From contig OZ021723.1 of the NCBI GenBank assembly GCA_963978545.1, positions 10,466,593-10,530,592 on the forward strand: DNA of 64,000 nucleotides, written 5' to 3'. Of the stretch, positions 32,531 through 43,685 are shown in pieces. Within the stretch, counting starts at the first letter, position 1. Each line of letters begins with the position of its first letter. A program made the position numbers and the translations under genes. The DNA comes from Linyphia triangularis (Eukaryota > Arthropoda > Arachnida > Araneae > Linyphiidae). The notes under the pieces were generated by a model, which saw only the letters and a program-made list of their open reading frames with translations, was not told the DNA's origin and searched no databases.

Positions 32531-32741
32531 AATTTCGTGCGAGGGTTTGTGGTGGCCATGGGACCTACCTTTGAGCTTTTCGTCAAAATCGGTCGTGCTC
32601 ATGAGGTAGCTGCCATTGAAAAAATCATGTATTTCAGTACTTTCTATAAAATAGCTCTAACGATTTTGATAAAAATCACTGTGGAAATGCCTCTTAAGGT
32701 GTTCTGAACATCCCCACCTCTGAAATTCCCTTAAATAAGCT

Positions 32742-33476
32742 TTAAGGGGGACCAGTACCGAAATTTCTTAAAAAATCCCAATTTTTTTTTTTCTGAATTT
32801 AAAAAATAGTTCATACATTCCTGAAGAGAATGATGTTTTTATCTTATTCCTCCGGTGATTAGAACGCCACAAAATTACCTGTGATTTAAGCATCACTAAT
32901 GGGCGTAACACCTTTAAGCGTCTGCTTAAAGTGCGTTTTTCGAGCACTAGTGTTTTTCACGGATGTTGCATATTCAAATCGATATATCTCCAGAACCATT
33001 AACAATTGGCTATTCAAATTTTTGGAGCATTTCATTTATATAGTTTTAAATATTTGGTCTTCGCAGAATTTTATTTTTTTAATTCTGTTTTAAAATATAA
33101 TTTTTAGCGTAAAAGATAACATAAAAAAAAAATAAAAAAATTTCAATATTTTAACTTTGAGAATTTTTTTAATTTTTTTTAGTTCACCTATCAAAATTCC
33201 GTGAAGACAAAATTTTCTTTATATAATTATGAATTACAGAAAGCTTTCACTTTGAAAAAAAAAATTATTTTTTCTTGACTTATATCAAAATACGCAAACA
33301 TCAATTATTATGGATTTTTCTTGGTTTTTTAATTTTTTTTAAATAACTAAACACAATATTTAAAAAAAACGTTTTCTCAAAGATATATAAATAGTATCTC
33401 ATACATAAAATAAATTTTTGACATAAAAATGTACATAAATAAAGTTTTTTTTATTTTCGGTACCGGACCCCCTTAA
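32742..33476 (+). mobile_element. TTAA-flanked MITE M2, copy 1, 735 bp
   Basis: TTAA ends; inverted repeats GGGGGACCAGTACCGAAA and complement of GGGGGTCCGGTACCGAAAA. Repeat X copies 1 and 4 show the unoccupied target (ATGCTTTAATGGCGTAAA on that strand). Other copies at 42449 (inverted) and 63904. The frame at 32899-33093 is not preserved between copies. Confidence 0.92.
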
Positions 33477-33939
33477 AGGAATAAAAAGTTGAAAAACGAA
33501 TACTTTAACCCAGGAGTTCTCTTTTCTTGAGTATAACCTCATCAACGATCGTTTTTTCTTCTCTGTTCAGTTTCAATAACAAAAAAGGATAATAAAAGAA
33601 TTATCGAAAATTATATCGCCAAAATCATCATTTCGGCGGATTTTTTTTTTTTTTCGTAGACCCATATAAGAATTATCGCAAAAAATATCGCCAAACTGTT
33701 CCTTTTTACTAAATGAAAATATTGTTGCGTGGATGGCTTCGAAAGATTTGAAGCCAAAGCAGATCAAAACTTGCAGAAATTTATTCCGATATAACTCCAT
33801 AACTTCTCGTTCTAGTAGACTCAATACAGCTCTTCTCACAACAATAGAGCACAAAACAGCAGTTAAAAACTTGATACACAACTGCTACAAATCACCGCAA
33901 AAGACAATGCAATACAGTTCGCTTTTAGAACTACTCTGA

Positions 33940-34116
33940 TTGGTTGTATTCAGATTATCTGGCGCCGTCTGCAACACGAGGGCTATAATGCGCCGAAACA
34001 TTTCGTCATTTAACAAACCAACATACAATTACAAACACCCATGCCTACACGGGACTCGAACCCGCAACCTCGCGGTCTAGAAGCCAGCACGCTAACCACT
34101 ATACCGTTTGGTCGGC
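33940..34116 (-). mobile_element. tRNA-derived SINE S1 inside LTR-A
   Basis: Minus-strand start at 34116 (GCCGACCAAACGGTATAGTG), B-box-like GGTTCGAGTCCC, tail CAACCA at 33940. Perfect 14-bp duplication TAGAACTACTCTGA (33926-33939 and 34117-34130). Confidence 0.95.
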
Positions 34117-34364
34117 TAGAACTACTCTGAATGCTCACTGAGAGACAGCTAACTTAGTAACTCCAGTCAACTAACTAACTAATTAACTAACTAACTCACT
34201 CCACTCACGGCTGGCCTTATATAGGAGTCAATACTTCGTGAATCTTCTAGAGATAGAAATTTGGAGGATTTTCCAGATCGTAGTCGAAAAGCCCTATACA
34301 TGTACATGGGGACCGAAAATGTTCTGGAAATGGTCACCAACTTGACGAGCTTGCCATTAACCAT

Positions 34365-34844
34365 CTTCTTCTTCTTCTTCTTCTTATCAAGGCCTATGGG
34401 GACTAAGGCACCTCTGCTTAAGCATTTTGTACCAACCCCATATCCCGTACATATCGGTAGTGGGCAGTACTGCACAGGATGTAAGCGCACACTCGCAAGA
34501 GGGAGTGCACAAGTCTACCTATAGCCACCGAAGAGTTCATTTCTACCTCTTTCGGTAGCTACCCGATAGATGGCAGCACTACCTACCGTATGTGGAACTT
34601 CTTAATTTAGAGGCAGTACCAAGCAGAAGATTCCACCAGAAGACTTGGCTTTGCCACCCCCAGAGGTATTGATTTGTATGGGAACTTGGAGGACTTTGCG
34701 ACCATGACTGATTTAACGTGCTCCAGTCACCATTAGCGAACACGGCGGTCTTTAGTCGGTCCCAGGCCCGAACTCGCAACCTCAGGGCTCGCAACCTTCT
34801 AGTTGCGAGAACGATACTCTCCCGACTGGGCTACGCGGCCCTAG
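34365..34844 (-). mobile_element. tRNA-derived SINE S2-like, 480 bp, inside LTR-A
   Basis: Minus-strand start at 34844 (AGGGCCGCGTAGCCCAGTCG), with A-box-like TAGCCCAGTCGGGAGAG and a GGTTGCGAGTTCGGG B-box region, ending in an (AAG)n tail at 34365-34385. Perfect 12-bp duplication GCCATTAACCAT (34353-34364 and 34845-34856). The GGTCGCAAAGTCCTCC and TTAAATCAGTCATGG segments resemble the body of the SINE at 17863-18158. Frames at 34191-34524 and 34579-34794 are shadows. Confidence 0.93.
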
Positions 34845-35130
34845 GCCATTAACCATAATGTTAAATGGCCTTATCTTTGTAAAACTCGCTTCCCAGCAGT
34901 ATCTCTGTAAAATTCGTTTTCAAGCATTAAGAGACACATTGCAGGAAAGCGAAGACAAACTATTGCACTGCCTTACGCGAAATGTACATAAATTTTCCTT
35001 TTTACATAATTAATACTACGAAATATTTACAAATATACAAAAATTCGTAACCATATAAATACGGTAGATGACACAAATCCACGTCAGTATTATAGTGTAA
35101 TTGAAAGTTGTGCGATGTTCCACACCCCTA

Positions 35131-36603
35131 GTTTGAAACATCGTTTTTAGAGAGAGATGTGATACCATTGCGAAAAGGCTATTTCTGTTCCTGAACCACA
35201 TTGCCATCAAATATTGTAACCACCAAACTGGAGCTTGTAATTAGTTTTAATAAGTTCCTGTCAAGAAAAATTTCTTCTGGATTCTCGGAAAAGGACTCAA
35301 CTAACAATCAATAATTCCGGAAAACATCTTCAATAGACCCAGAAACAATAGAAGTCGGATTTAAATAGAAACTGCTTTGGAATTTCGAATTCTACGAAAA
35401 CGCCTCACAATGTAATTCGATCGTAGTTTAACAGACGACATTTTAGAATGGTTTAGAGTATTTTTGCAAATAAAAGAATAGGGAATAATTTAACTCAGAG
35501 TTGGTATAATTTAAACCAATTGTTTTTTGTTTTTTTAAATAATTTAACATTGGTATTCTTATTTATTTATAATTAGACTTTTTAAGTTATTTGATGTTGT
35601 AAATGACTTGTATTTTCAACTGAATAACTCAACTTTTCTTTCTATTGTTTTAAAGAAAATAATTCACTACATGAAAAATTAAACAAATACTATAGATAGA
35701 ATATGTTGGAATGAATTTTAAAATAAATCTTCTAGTTAATAACTATTGAAGGTTTTATAAGTATCTGATAAATTGAAGAGCAATATTCTATGTATTAGGT
35801 AGTAAACATTTATTATTGTATTATATTGCATACATTATACTTAAAAAAATAGTACCTCTAAATAAAATATTAAAATTCAATATTATTGGAATGTTCTCAA
35901 TAGTAACAACAATTGTTTATTTACTTAGTTAAAATTATTTTGAAAAGGAATATTCATTGTTATTTGAACATAAATTATTCTAGTTTATGTCAAATTTTAT
36001 TTATAAATATATATACAAGTAATTAGAAAAGGATTAAAAAACAAAAACAACAAAAAAACTGTTTAAACCAAAAAAAAAACTGGTTTAAAACAAAACAAAA
36101 AAACGGGTTTTTTGGTGTTTTTTTCCCAACCCTGCTTCAACACATCAAAAAACAATGTTTTTAATATAAGCCCTTTCATGCATTGCCAATTTTTATGTTC
36201 AATTGCTACTTATGGAGCTCGGTTCGAGTTTTAGTGTTTGAACACTATGAACGAAACCTACATTTCGAAATATTTAACTTTTTTTGTAACCGAAACTTGT
36301 ACATTGTCATTCAGAACGAGTCTATCTGTAACGATACAACTCGAATGGATGACGACAAGTGGATTACTTAGCCTTCAGAAGATTTTTGCCAGAGCTTTAG
36401 CAGTAGATTTCAGTCATTAAATATCGCCAAATTGAACAAGTTTGAATTAAGCTTGGTATCTGGATAATAAAACGTGAGCAAAATCTGATAAGTCTGACTT
36501 ACGGCAATAAAAGCGTGTGTAAAAGCGGCCTTTAAGTGACAGTGACAACCCCCAAAACTTGATAGAATGCTGTTACACAATTTTTTTGTAGATAATTGTA
36601 AAT
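35131..36603. other. Unassigned AT-rich sequence, 1.47 kb
   Basis: No element ends found. A symmetric A-rich/GGTTTAAAC-like patch lies at about 36035-36120 (GTTTAAACC and TGGTTTAAAA). 36175-36200 resembles 25521-25545. Short overlapping frames at 36183-36420 have no domain. Confidence 0.4.
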
Positions 36604-36988
36604 TGTTACGTATTTCTTTTAAAGTTCTATTTTATTTGTTAACAGCGATAATAAAGGTTAGAAAGAAGGTGGCAACGTATCTAAATCAATCCGTCACGTG
36701 ATCGGTTGACAGGATTTTTCGAGAAAGTTCCCACGCGCTTCTATAAATAAGACCGCGGGGGGGGAAATCTTGGACCAGTCGAGTTTTTGACGCTGCTTTG
36801 AAAGAATGGGAGCTTTTGTTTACTTTCTTTGTTCCTGAATTATCGCTGTGTCCGAAGCTTGTGTTAAAGTTGGATAGTGAGTTTATTTGTTGTTCGGAAA
36901 AGAGTTTTGTGAGTCTTCGAAAGAAGAATAAATGAGGGCTTGTATTTGATTAAAACTACGTTGTCATTTCTTTTGTGAAAATGTCACA
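36604..36988 (+). mobile_element. Diverged solo LTR related to family B
   Basis: TGTTACGTATTTC...AATGTCACA, 385 bp. It shares with LTR-B the segments TTAACAGCGAT, AAGGTGGCAACG, CTATAAATAAGACCG (TATA) and GAAGCTTGTGTT, and has AATAAA near 36927. Flanks AAAT and GCTA do not match, so the ends are approximate. Confidence 0.7.
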
Positions 36989-37216
36989 GCTATGCATTGT
37001 CATCGACATCAAATCTATCCTCCAAGTTTCAACCCCAATTGGATGATGGCAAGGGGCTTAATTAGATCTCTGCAGATTTACCAGGCAGCTATAAACAAAA
37101 TCGAAGGTAAAGTTTAAAGGGTTTTAAAAAAAAGGGATCCCACCACCCTCCGAAGTTTGTTCGACGCTGACTGTCACGGAATTTGATACGATTGCGATCT
37201 AAAGAGCCAATTTGAT
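36989..37216. other. Unassigned sequence after the LTR
   Basis: Contains ATTGGATGATGGCAAGG near 37037. A primer-binding site was considered but could not be supported. Confidence 0.35.
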
Positions 37217-37951
37217 TTAAGGTGTACGTATATCCTACAATTCACGAAAATCGATAAGAATATTAATTTTTTTGTTATTATATATTAATATTCTCTTATA
37301 CTTTAGCTTTCAAACAATACTAAACATGTGAAAATATCCTTAATAGTTTTTAAGTTACAATCAATTATAGGTAAGTACTTCCCCTGTTATATACCAAGTT
37401 TTTAAAACTTTAAACCTGTTTTCTGACGAACATTATTTTGATTATGTCACGCTTTATTCAAACAACGATAATTCAACAACAAAATGTTCAATTATAATTT
37501 TTTTTGTATCATAGTAATCTACATAATATGCTAGATGTTTTGAAACTCAATTATATAATATTGGTTGAGAAATTGATTTTTTAGGGATTTTTAAAACTTA
37601 GAATTCTTTGAAAATATGGATTTTTGTCATGTTTTCACACAAAATAAATTGTAAAACAAAAACTCTTCTCTATAAGAAACTTAATTGAAATTGAAAACAT
37701 TAAGAATAATATTTCGAATGGTTTCCAAGTAGAATTGCGTTTCTAAGTAAATTAGAATTTGATATATCATTGTTTGAAAAAGGTACTAATTATCTAATCA
37801 AAGCTTAATTAACAAATTAACAATTGCCGAAATTTAAATTTTTGTTATGAAATTATTTTAATCATATACTTTCTAACTAATCTAGAAAATAATTGGATTT
37901 TTAAACTCAGAATTTAAATAAAAAATGTTCTAGGGTATACATACACCTTAA
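37217..37951. mobile_element. TTAA-flanked MITE M4, diverged copy
   Basis: TTAA at both ends (37217-37220 and 37948-37951), inverted repeats GGTGTACGTATATCC and complement of GGTGTATGTATACCC. Same length class (735 bp) as copies at 59005 and 62853 but strongly diverged inside, so an older member or a sister family. Confidence 0.85.
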
Positions 37952-38118
37952 CTTCTAACTGCTGTATGCGAAAAGACCACATACAGCAACGAACAGATCA
38001 CGAGTCATTTTTTTGTGTAGAGTGCTTCCACCCACTAAAATATTTCAATTTTGACTATTATATTAATTTTTCGTTTCTTAAATTTTAAATAGATGTTCAC
38101 TTTGTTTCTTTGGTGCAG

Positions 38119-38213
38119 TATGAACCACTTATTGCCCATGCGCCAAAATTGTCAAACCACCCAACCACAGCACTCGTCGAAGCGTTGATTGGAGAAGAGA
38201 TTGAATCAGTGGT
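38119..38213 (+). CDS. Candidate internal exon, 95 bp, unknown protein
   Basis: A pyrimidine-rich tract (TTTGTTTCTTTGGTGCAG) ends in AG at 38117-38118. A consensus donor GTAAGT begins at 38214. Between them only one frame is open (31 codons plus two bases). It opens YEPLIAHAPKLSNHP and closes with an acidic EALIGEEIESVV, and base composition is close to balanced in an otherwise AT-rich region. It starts in phase 0 and ends in phase 2. I do not recognise the protein and see no partner exon within the window. It could be a host gene exon or a coincidence. This is the only candidate host coding segment found. Confidence 0.4.
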
Positions 38214-38377
38214 GTAAGTTGACTCATATGGCAGTCAATATGTTAAAAAAAAAAAAAAATTCTGCTTGTTCAACTTAAACGTTAGATAGTCAGGATCAAG
38301 AACCAAGTAAAAAATTAATTAAAGTACTATATTATAGATATACAGGGTGTTCGGAAACGACCGCACTTCATATATAT
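38214..38377. other. Sequence after the candidate exon, with a Tc1-like terminus
   Basis: TACAGGGTGTTCGGAAACGACC at 38341-38362 (TA plus CAGGGTGTTCGGAAAC) resembles the end of Tc1/mariner-type elements. Only one end is visible, since the LTR is inserted about 15 bp further on. Confidence 0.35.
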
Positions 38378-38839
38378 TGTTGCACAAATTGTCTGTATAT
38401 AGTGTAAATAGTGACGTATTATTTTAAAATTCTATTGTAATTTATTTTTATCTTATTTTATTTATTAACAGCGATTATACAAGTTAGAAAAAGGTGGCAA
38501 CACCTAAAGCAATCGAGAAGTTTCGAGATATTTCTTTTCCGATGAATTGGCTGGAAATTTCGCGAATGTCTCACGCGCTTGTATATAAAAGACTGGAGAA
38601 CGGGAAAGTTTTCAGATTGACTTCGGACTTCGTCGAAAGCTGATCGCTTTGTTTACATATTGGAGTGAGCTTGTATAATCGCTGAATTCGAAGTTATTTT
38701 TGTTGAAGCTTGTGTTGAAGCTTGAGAGTAATTAAACTGTTGCCTGTGAATAAATTTTGGGAGTTTTCTGAAGAGAGAATAAATACTTTTAAACCGTGAA
38801 AACTGTGCCATCATTGCCTCAGTGGAAAAATTCATAACA
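38378..38839 (+). mobile_element. Solo LTR, family B, copy 2
   Basis: TGTTGCACAAATTGTC...AATTCATAACA, 462 bp, with the perfect duplication ATAT (38374-38377 and 38840-38843). TATA-like GTATATAAAAGAC is at about 38581 and two AATAAA signals are near 38747 and 38779. It is the intact form of the LTR at 17488 and shows the empty site of the SINE inserted there (GATTATACAAG). Confidence 0.93.
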
Positions 38840-39554
38840 ATATTTTCATAATTATGAGCAAAAATGAATAATTGTAATTTGAACTAGGGTCCTCAGATCA
38901 ATATTTATCGAGATATTAGCAATACAATTTTAATCAATTCGAACCAATTAAATCCTTTCAATCCATTTCTGAAACTCTCTTTATTCGTCCGTTTTTCTTT
39001 GGAGGTTACCAGAATTTTAATCGCTCGCTGATTGGAAAAAAAAATATTTAAGTGGGCGTGGTGGACCAAATTGCAAGAAAAATTAAAGTTTTAAGTTTAC
39101 TTTTTTTTTTTTTTTTATCACCTTTTGGCTAATAGTTGATTTGAAAATATTTATAATTTTCAATGCTTGAATTTGAAGTGAGCATACGATTTGGAAACCC
39201 TAACTTTTCAAAAGAAATAATTTTTATTTAGAAATTTGAGTTGCAATAAATAGCAGATAATTTTGAATTTTAATGTTATTGTTTAATTAATAATCTTCGT
39301 TCGTACTATAAGAAACATTTTTTTTTTATAAAATAATAAACAATTATCATAAATACATGTAGAAATTTATCTTACTATAATTAAATAAGTTGTTAAAAGG
39401 CAGAATGTTTGGGCAACATGGAAAAGGTCCCGCGATCGAGCCTCGCCGACGCTTTTCAGTCATTCTTTAAAACGAATATACACGGCAGTGATCGTAACAG
39501 ATAGTGTTGTTTTAATTGTTTGGCTATATCAGGGAGTTATCTCATTTGTTAGCG
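38840..39554. other. Unassigned AT-rich sequence
   Basis: No element ends found. GGTCCCGCGATCGAGCCTCG near 39426 loosely resembles a degraded tRNA B-box region but lacks an A box. Confidence 0.35.
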
Positions 39555-39569
39555 CTACAGACTGGAAAA

Positions 39570-40920
39570 ACTAGGACAGTTTCCATTGAAAGACCTCCCG
39601 GAAGGCACCACTATCACACAGGTTTCGATTTGACGACCGGTGCAGTATTGCCTCCTGATAACTATTACGCCAAAAAGTCTCTGGCAAATGCTAAAAGAAA
39701 ATATCGGTAGGGGGCACTGCAGTCGTTTCTGAAAGTACTGAATTGTATATGATTTTGTAAAGAGGGCTACATTTCATTAAGACTGTGTAACATTCATCGA
39801 TATAGATAAACAACTGGATAGACTGCTTAATGCTGGGAAAATGAAGCCGTTGCCAGATGCCGTTGGTGGGATAAAAAACACGGATTGCCGAGGATTGAAA
39901 ATAAAATTTTGGGTTGTACACAGCAGAAATGTCAATAGTAGACCTTAATTAGTAATAATGTGCAAAAAAAATATATACTCTAGCATTTTAAAAGGCTTTT
40001 CGCATTTCCATCCAACTATAAAAGTGAACTGTGATTGGTTAATCTTCCCACCAGCTTCGCAATCCCCGGCGCGTTTTTCACTTTGCATTGACAATGGAGC
40101 AGTCTATCCAGTTGTTTATCTATATCGATGGTAACATTGGACAATTCAAAGATATCGAAATTTAATATAAACGCCTTCCAGGTGGTCTTTCAAGGGAAAA
40201 GTTACACGCATTTTCGTCTCGAATGGGAAGAAATATGGAAAACTTTCATCGGGCGACAAATTAATCAAAACAAAATCATAACAAAATTCAGGTAATAAAA
40301 TAAAAACTAACTTCAATTTGTTTCTGTTAGAGGGCGTTATATTCTCTTCGAGAAAGTATTGAACTGAATTCGTTGTATGTGTGTTTTTTAGAAACCACTA
40401 CAAGAGGACTATACTGTATCGAATGATCAAACCATGGGCAACTCGTTGTTGGATTATTCATACTATAAGGTGGAACGACTTCCGGGAGGTCTTTCAAGCG
40501 GAAACACATTTTGGTCTTGAATGGAAGGAAATACGGAAAACTCCCATCAAGTAGCACATTGATTCGAACCCATTCGTAATAAAATTCAGGCACTCAAATA
40601 AACCAACAAGTTAAATTTACTACTGTTAGGGGTCGCTATGAAAAAGTATTGGTTGGTTTTATGTTTTGTCTTACCAAAAGCTACAGCTGATTTTTAGGTA
40701 ATCCATATATAATGAGGAATGCCTTCCGTGAGGTCTTTTAAAGGGAAACTGAAAAGTTTTTTTTTTTTATTTGATTTTGTGAATTTTAGTAGTCTTTTTT
40801 TTGGTTATTGTGTTTTTTTGACGGGAATGTTCTGTATTTCCTTCCATTCGAGATAAAAATGCGTTTTAGTTTCTCCTTGAAGGATCTCCTGGAAGGTGTT
40901 CCTCCTTATAATATGGCTAA
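39570..40920. repeat. Old repeats of about 290 bp in direct and inverted copies
   Basis: CTTCCGGGAGGTCTTTCAAG-like motifs occur in direct orientation at about 40165, 40475 and 40715, and inverted at about 39577-39605 and 40875-40905. They are accompanied by GAATGGAAGGAAATA-type motifs. A second landmark, GTTAGAGGGCG...GAAAGTATTGAA, recurs at about 39705, 40326 and 40625. After removing MITE M3 the spacing is about 280-295 bp. Function unknown. Confidence 0.65.
39795..40130 (+). mobile_element. MITE M3 copy 2, perfect 8-bp target duplication
   Basis: Starts CATCGATATAGATAAACA and ends with its complement. Duplication GTAACATT at 39787-39794 and 40131-40138. Interior closely matches the copy at 15450-15788. 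Confidence 0.95.
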
Positions 40921-41019
40921 TCTAATACTGAGTTTCCCATGTTTTAGGTTGTTTCCATGCAGAATAGTGCTCTTGTAGCTGTTGCTAAAAAATCACATAC
41001 TACAACTAAACGAATTTTA

Positions 41020-41670
41020 CAAAACGACTATATTTTGGACCCCATCGAACTTTATTCCGAATTTTTTATAGAAATCTGTAAAAGTGAGTAGATAACAAAT
41101 CCACTGGTCTGCAGTAGCAAAAATGGCCGAAACTGTTCAAAAATCGACTTGGAATGAGTTGAACTAAAATCCGATTGCCAAATATGTCATAACTTGTCAA
41201 AAAGAGAACAAACTTTTTCGTCTGGCAACCCACTGCATTTTGATTTTCAATGAGAAAAAGCGCAAACGATTTCTGATCTCTGGCTCGGAAAACTTGTATC
41301 TTTTAAAAGTAAGCCAAATTGGCGACATCAGTTACGTCATCAGAGACGTTATGTTTATTGCCAATTTGGCTCATTTGTGAAAGATGCAAGTTAGCCATAG
41401 CCACATATCCGAATCGTCTGCAACCTTCTTAATTGAAAATTAAAGAGTGAGGATTACCAAATAAAAAAAAAATGCTCATTATTTGCCAACGTATGGCGCA
41501 TTTGGAAATTGGATTTCATTCAACTTATTAAAAGTCGATTTTTGACCAGTTTCGGCCATTTTTGTTACGGCAGACCAGTGGATTCATAATCTACTCATTT
41601 TTGTCCAATTTCTATAAAAAATTCAGAATGACATTCTATGGGGTCCAAAAATTGCAATCGCCTCTCAGTC
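41020..41670. mobile_element. Foldback element F, copy 1
   Basis: Two inverted arms of about 300 bp, each containing TTGGACCCCAT, CCACTGGTCTGC and GGCCGAAACTG, meet around AAGCCAAATTGGCGACATC at about 41310-41380. Right end CGCCTCTCAGTC before TA; left end degraded. Same organisation as 60185-60843. Confidence 0.82.
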
Positions 41671-42448
41671 TATAAGTAATCATTGTTTACCTTACACGCC
41701 AAATTTCAAGGTTTTGTAAAAAGTAATTTTTAAATGAACTGGGTCAAAAGATTGTAATACGTGAACTTTGAAATGGCATTTGCTAATTTTCTTTAAGTGT
41801 TACAATTCCATCTGGCGGCAAAACTTCCAGACGATATTTATTTTTTCCTTTAGATATAATTTTTTTTAGAGATTAAATATATTTTTTTTTTCAGTAATTT
41901 TCTTCTCAATGATACAGAACTACAAAATGACATAGAATTACAAAAAATAAGTTCTTTTCTTTTTAAAAGAATTTGGACGATTCTTTCCATATCATTTACA
42001 TTAATTGTCTTTTTTTTTTTTTTAATTATTCGAAATCGGAAATGTTTTTTCTGCCCACGCCTGGAGATATCCGGTATCTCGTCATTTTGATGCGAAACGC
42101 AAAACGAACAACACTGATACAAATTGCTTACGCACGCCTTAGAGTTGGGTTGAGTTGTATTTTTTTTCCCGCTCAGCGTGGGAGGAACTTTCTTCAAGGA
42201 AAGTGACAACCGAACCCTCTGGCTGATATCAAAAGTTGTCGACGTAGAACTAAAATAACTTGACAGCGACAGAGATTGCGATCAACTGACAAAAGTGTGA
42301 AAGGGGAGGAGGGAAGCTGGACTGTAAAAATTTTTACGATACCACAGTCCAATATATTAAAATTTTGAAAAAATGTAGGGGCAACTGTCGCTCCTTGCCC
42401 TCTCTCCCCCCCCCCCCTTCTCTCATTCTTCGATTCTAATTCTGCTGC
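41671..42448. other. Fragment of repeat W, then unassigned sequence
   Basis: 41685-41760 matches the W landmark near 48265-48340 (CCAAATTTCAAGGTTTTGTAAAAAG). A C-rich run at about 42405-42417. No supportable gene; frames at 41850-42209 overlap on both strands. Confidence 0.45.
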
Positions 42449-43176
42449 TTAAGGGGGTCCGGTACCGAAAATAAAAAAAACTTTGTTTATGTACGTTTTT
42501 ATGTCAAAAATTTATTTTATGAATGAGATACTATTTATATATCTTTGAGAAAATGTTTTTTTAAATATTGTGTTTAGTTATTTAAAAAAAAATTTAAAAA
42601 CCAAGAAAAATCCATAATAATTGATGTTTGCGTATTTTGATATAAGTCGAGAAAAAATAAAAAAAATTTCAAATTGAAAGCTTTCTGTAATACATAATTA
42701 TATAAAGAAAATTTTGTCTTCACAGAATTTTGATAGATGAATTTAAAAAATTTAAAAAAATTCTCAAAGTTAAAATATTGAAATTTGTGCTTTTTTTTAT
42801 GTTATCTTTTACGCTAAATATTATATTTTAAAACAGAATTAAAAAAAAAAAAATTCTGCGAAGACAAAATATTTAAAACTATATAAATTAAATGCTCCAA
42901 AAATTTGAATAGCCAATTGTTAATGGTTCTGGAGATATATCGATTTGAATATGCAACATCTGTGAAAAACACTAGTGCTCGAAAAACGAATTTTAAGCAG
43001 ACGCTTCAATTGTTACGCACATTAGTGATGTTTAAATTACAGGTAATTTTGTGGCGTTCTAATCACCGGAGGAATAAGATTAAAACATAATTCTCTTCAG
43101 GAACGTATGAACTATTTTTTAAAATCAGAAAAAAAATTGGGATTTTTGATGAAATTTCGGTACTGGACCCCCTTAA
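42449..43176 (-). mobile_element. TTAA-flanked MITE M2, copy 2
   Basis: TTAA ends (42449-42452 and 43173-43176) with GGGGGTCCGGTACCGAAAA and complement of GGGGGTCCAGTACCGAAAT. Inverted relative to the copy at 32742, 728 bp. Confidence 0.93.
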
Positions 43177-43685
43177 CAAGGGCATAGGCGAACCCAGGAA
43201 TATTTGCAAATGGGGTGCAAGTCTAGATTTTTATCAAAATCATAAATTTTTTTAGAAATGTTAATTAATAATTATGCATTATAAAATACACTTTTTGAGA
43301 ATAGTTAAAATTCATGGTCTATATTTTTGAAAGCGCAACCCAGATAAAGAGAAAAAAAAAAAAAAAATAGTAAATGTTTTAAAAAAATATATTTTTTACG
43401 ATTTTATTTATCATCCAACTAAATCTCACGGTCTTTGTGAGACAGTGTTTCGAATAGAAGATCTCGAAGGTTCACAAATACAGAAGAGTAACACTTTTTT
43501 ATTTCTTCCAAGTTTGGGATGTAATGAAAAAAAAAAAAAATCCAAAATGAAACACGAAGGCAGAATTGGAATATGTTCAATTGAATTCTAAAAAAAGATT
43601 TCAAGATAGTATATCTGTTGACTTAAGAAACAAAACGTTTTCCTAGAATTCTGAGAATTACACAGGAAATGGTTATACAATAAAA
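43177..43685. other. Unassigned AT-rich sequence
   Basis: Nothing recognised apart from short poly-A tracts. Confidence 0.4.

Larger units (their letters stand above)
33723..35052 (-). mobile_element. Solo LTR, family A, copy 6, hosting two SINEs
   Basis: TGTTGCGTGGATGG...AATTCGTAACC, with the last base changed from the family A. Duplicated ATAT at 33719-33722 and 35053-35056. Without the two SINEs and their duplications its length is about 650 bp. Confidence 0.92.
31610..35128 (-). repeat. Dispersed repeat X, copy 5, with five elements inserted in it
   Basis: Family sequence is found at about 31610-31800, 32531-32741, 33477-33722 and 35053-35128, in the order seen in uninterrupted copies, ending CCACACCCC before TA (35129-35130). 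The gaps are MITE M1, MITE M2 and a family-A LTR that itself contains two SINEs. Confidence 0.88.

Noticed and set aside
37030..37060. Primer-binding site after the LTR at 36604-36988
   Set aside because: It does not directly abut the LTR end and I could not match it to a tRNA 3' end.
39400..39500. tRNA-like gene around GGTCCCGCGATCGAGCC
   Set aside because: No A box or fold could be found at the right distance.
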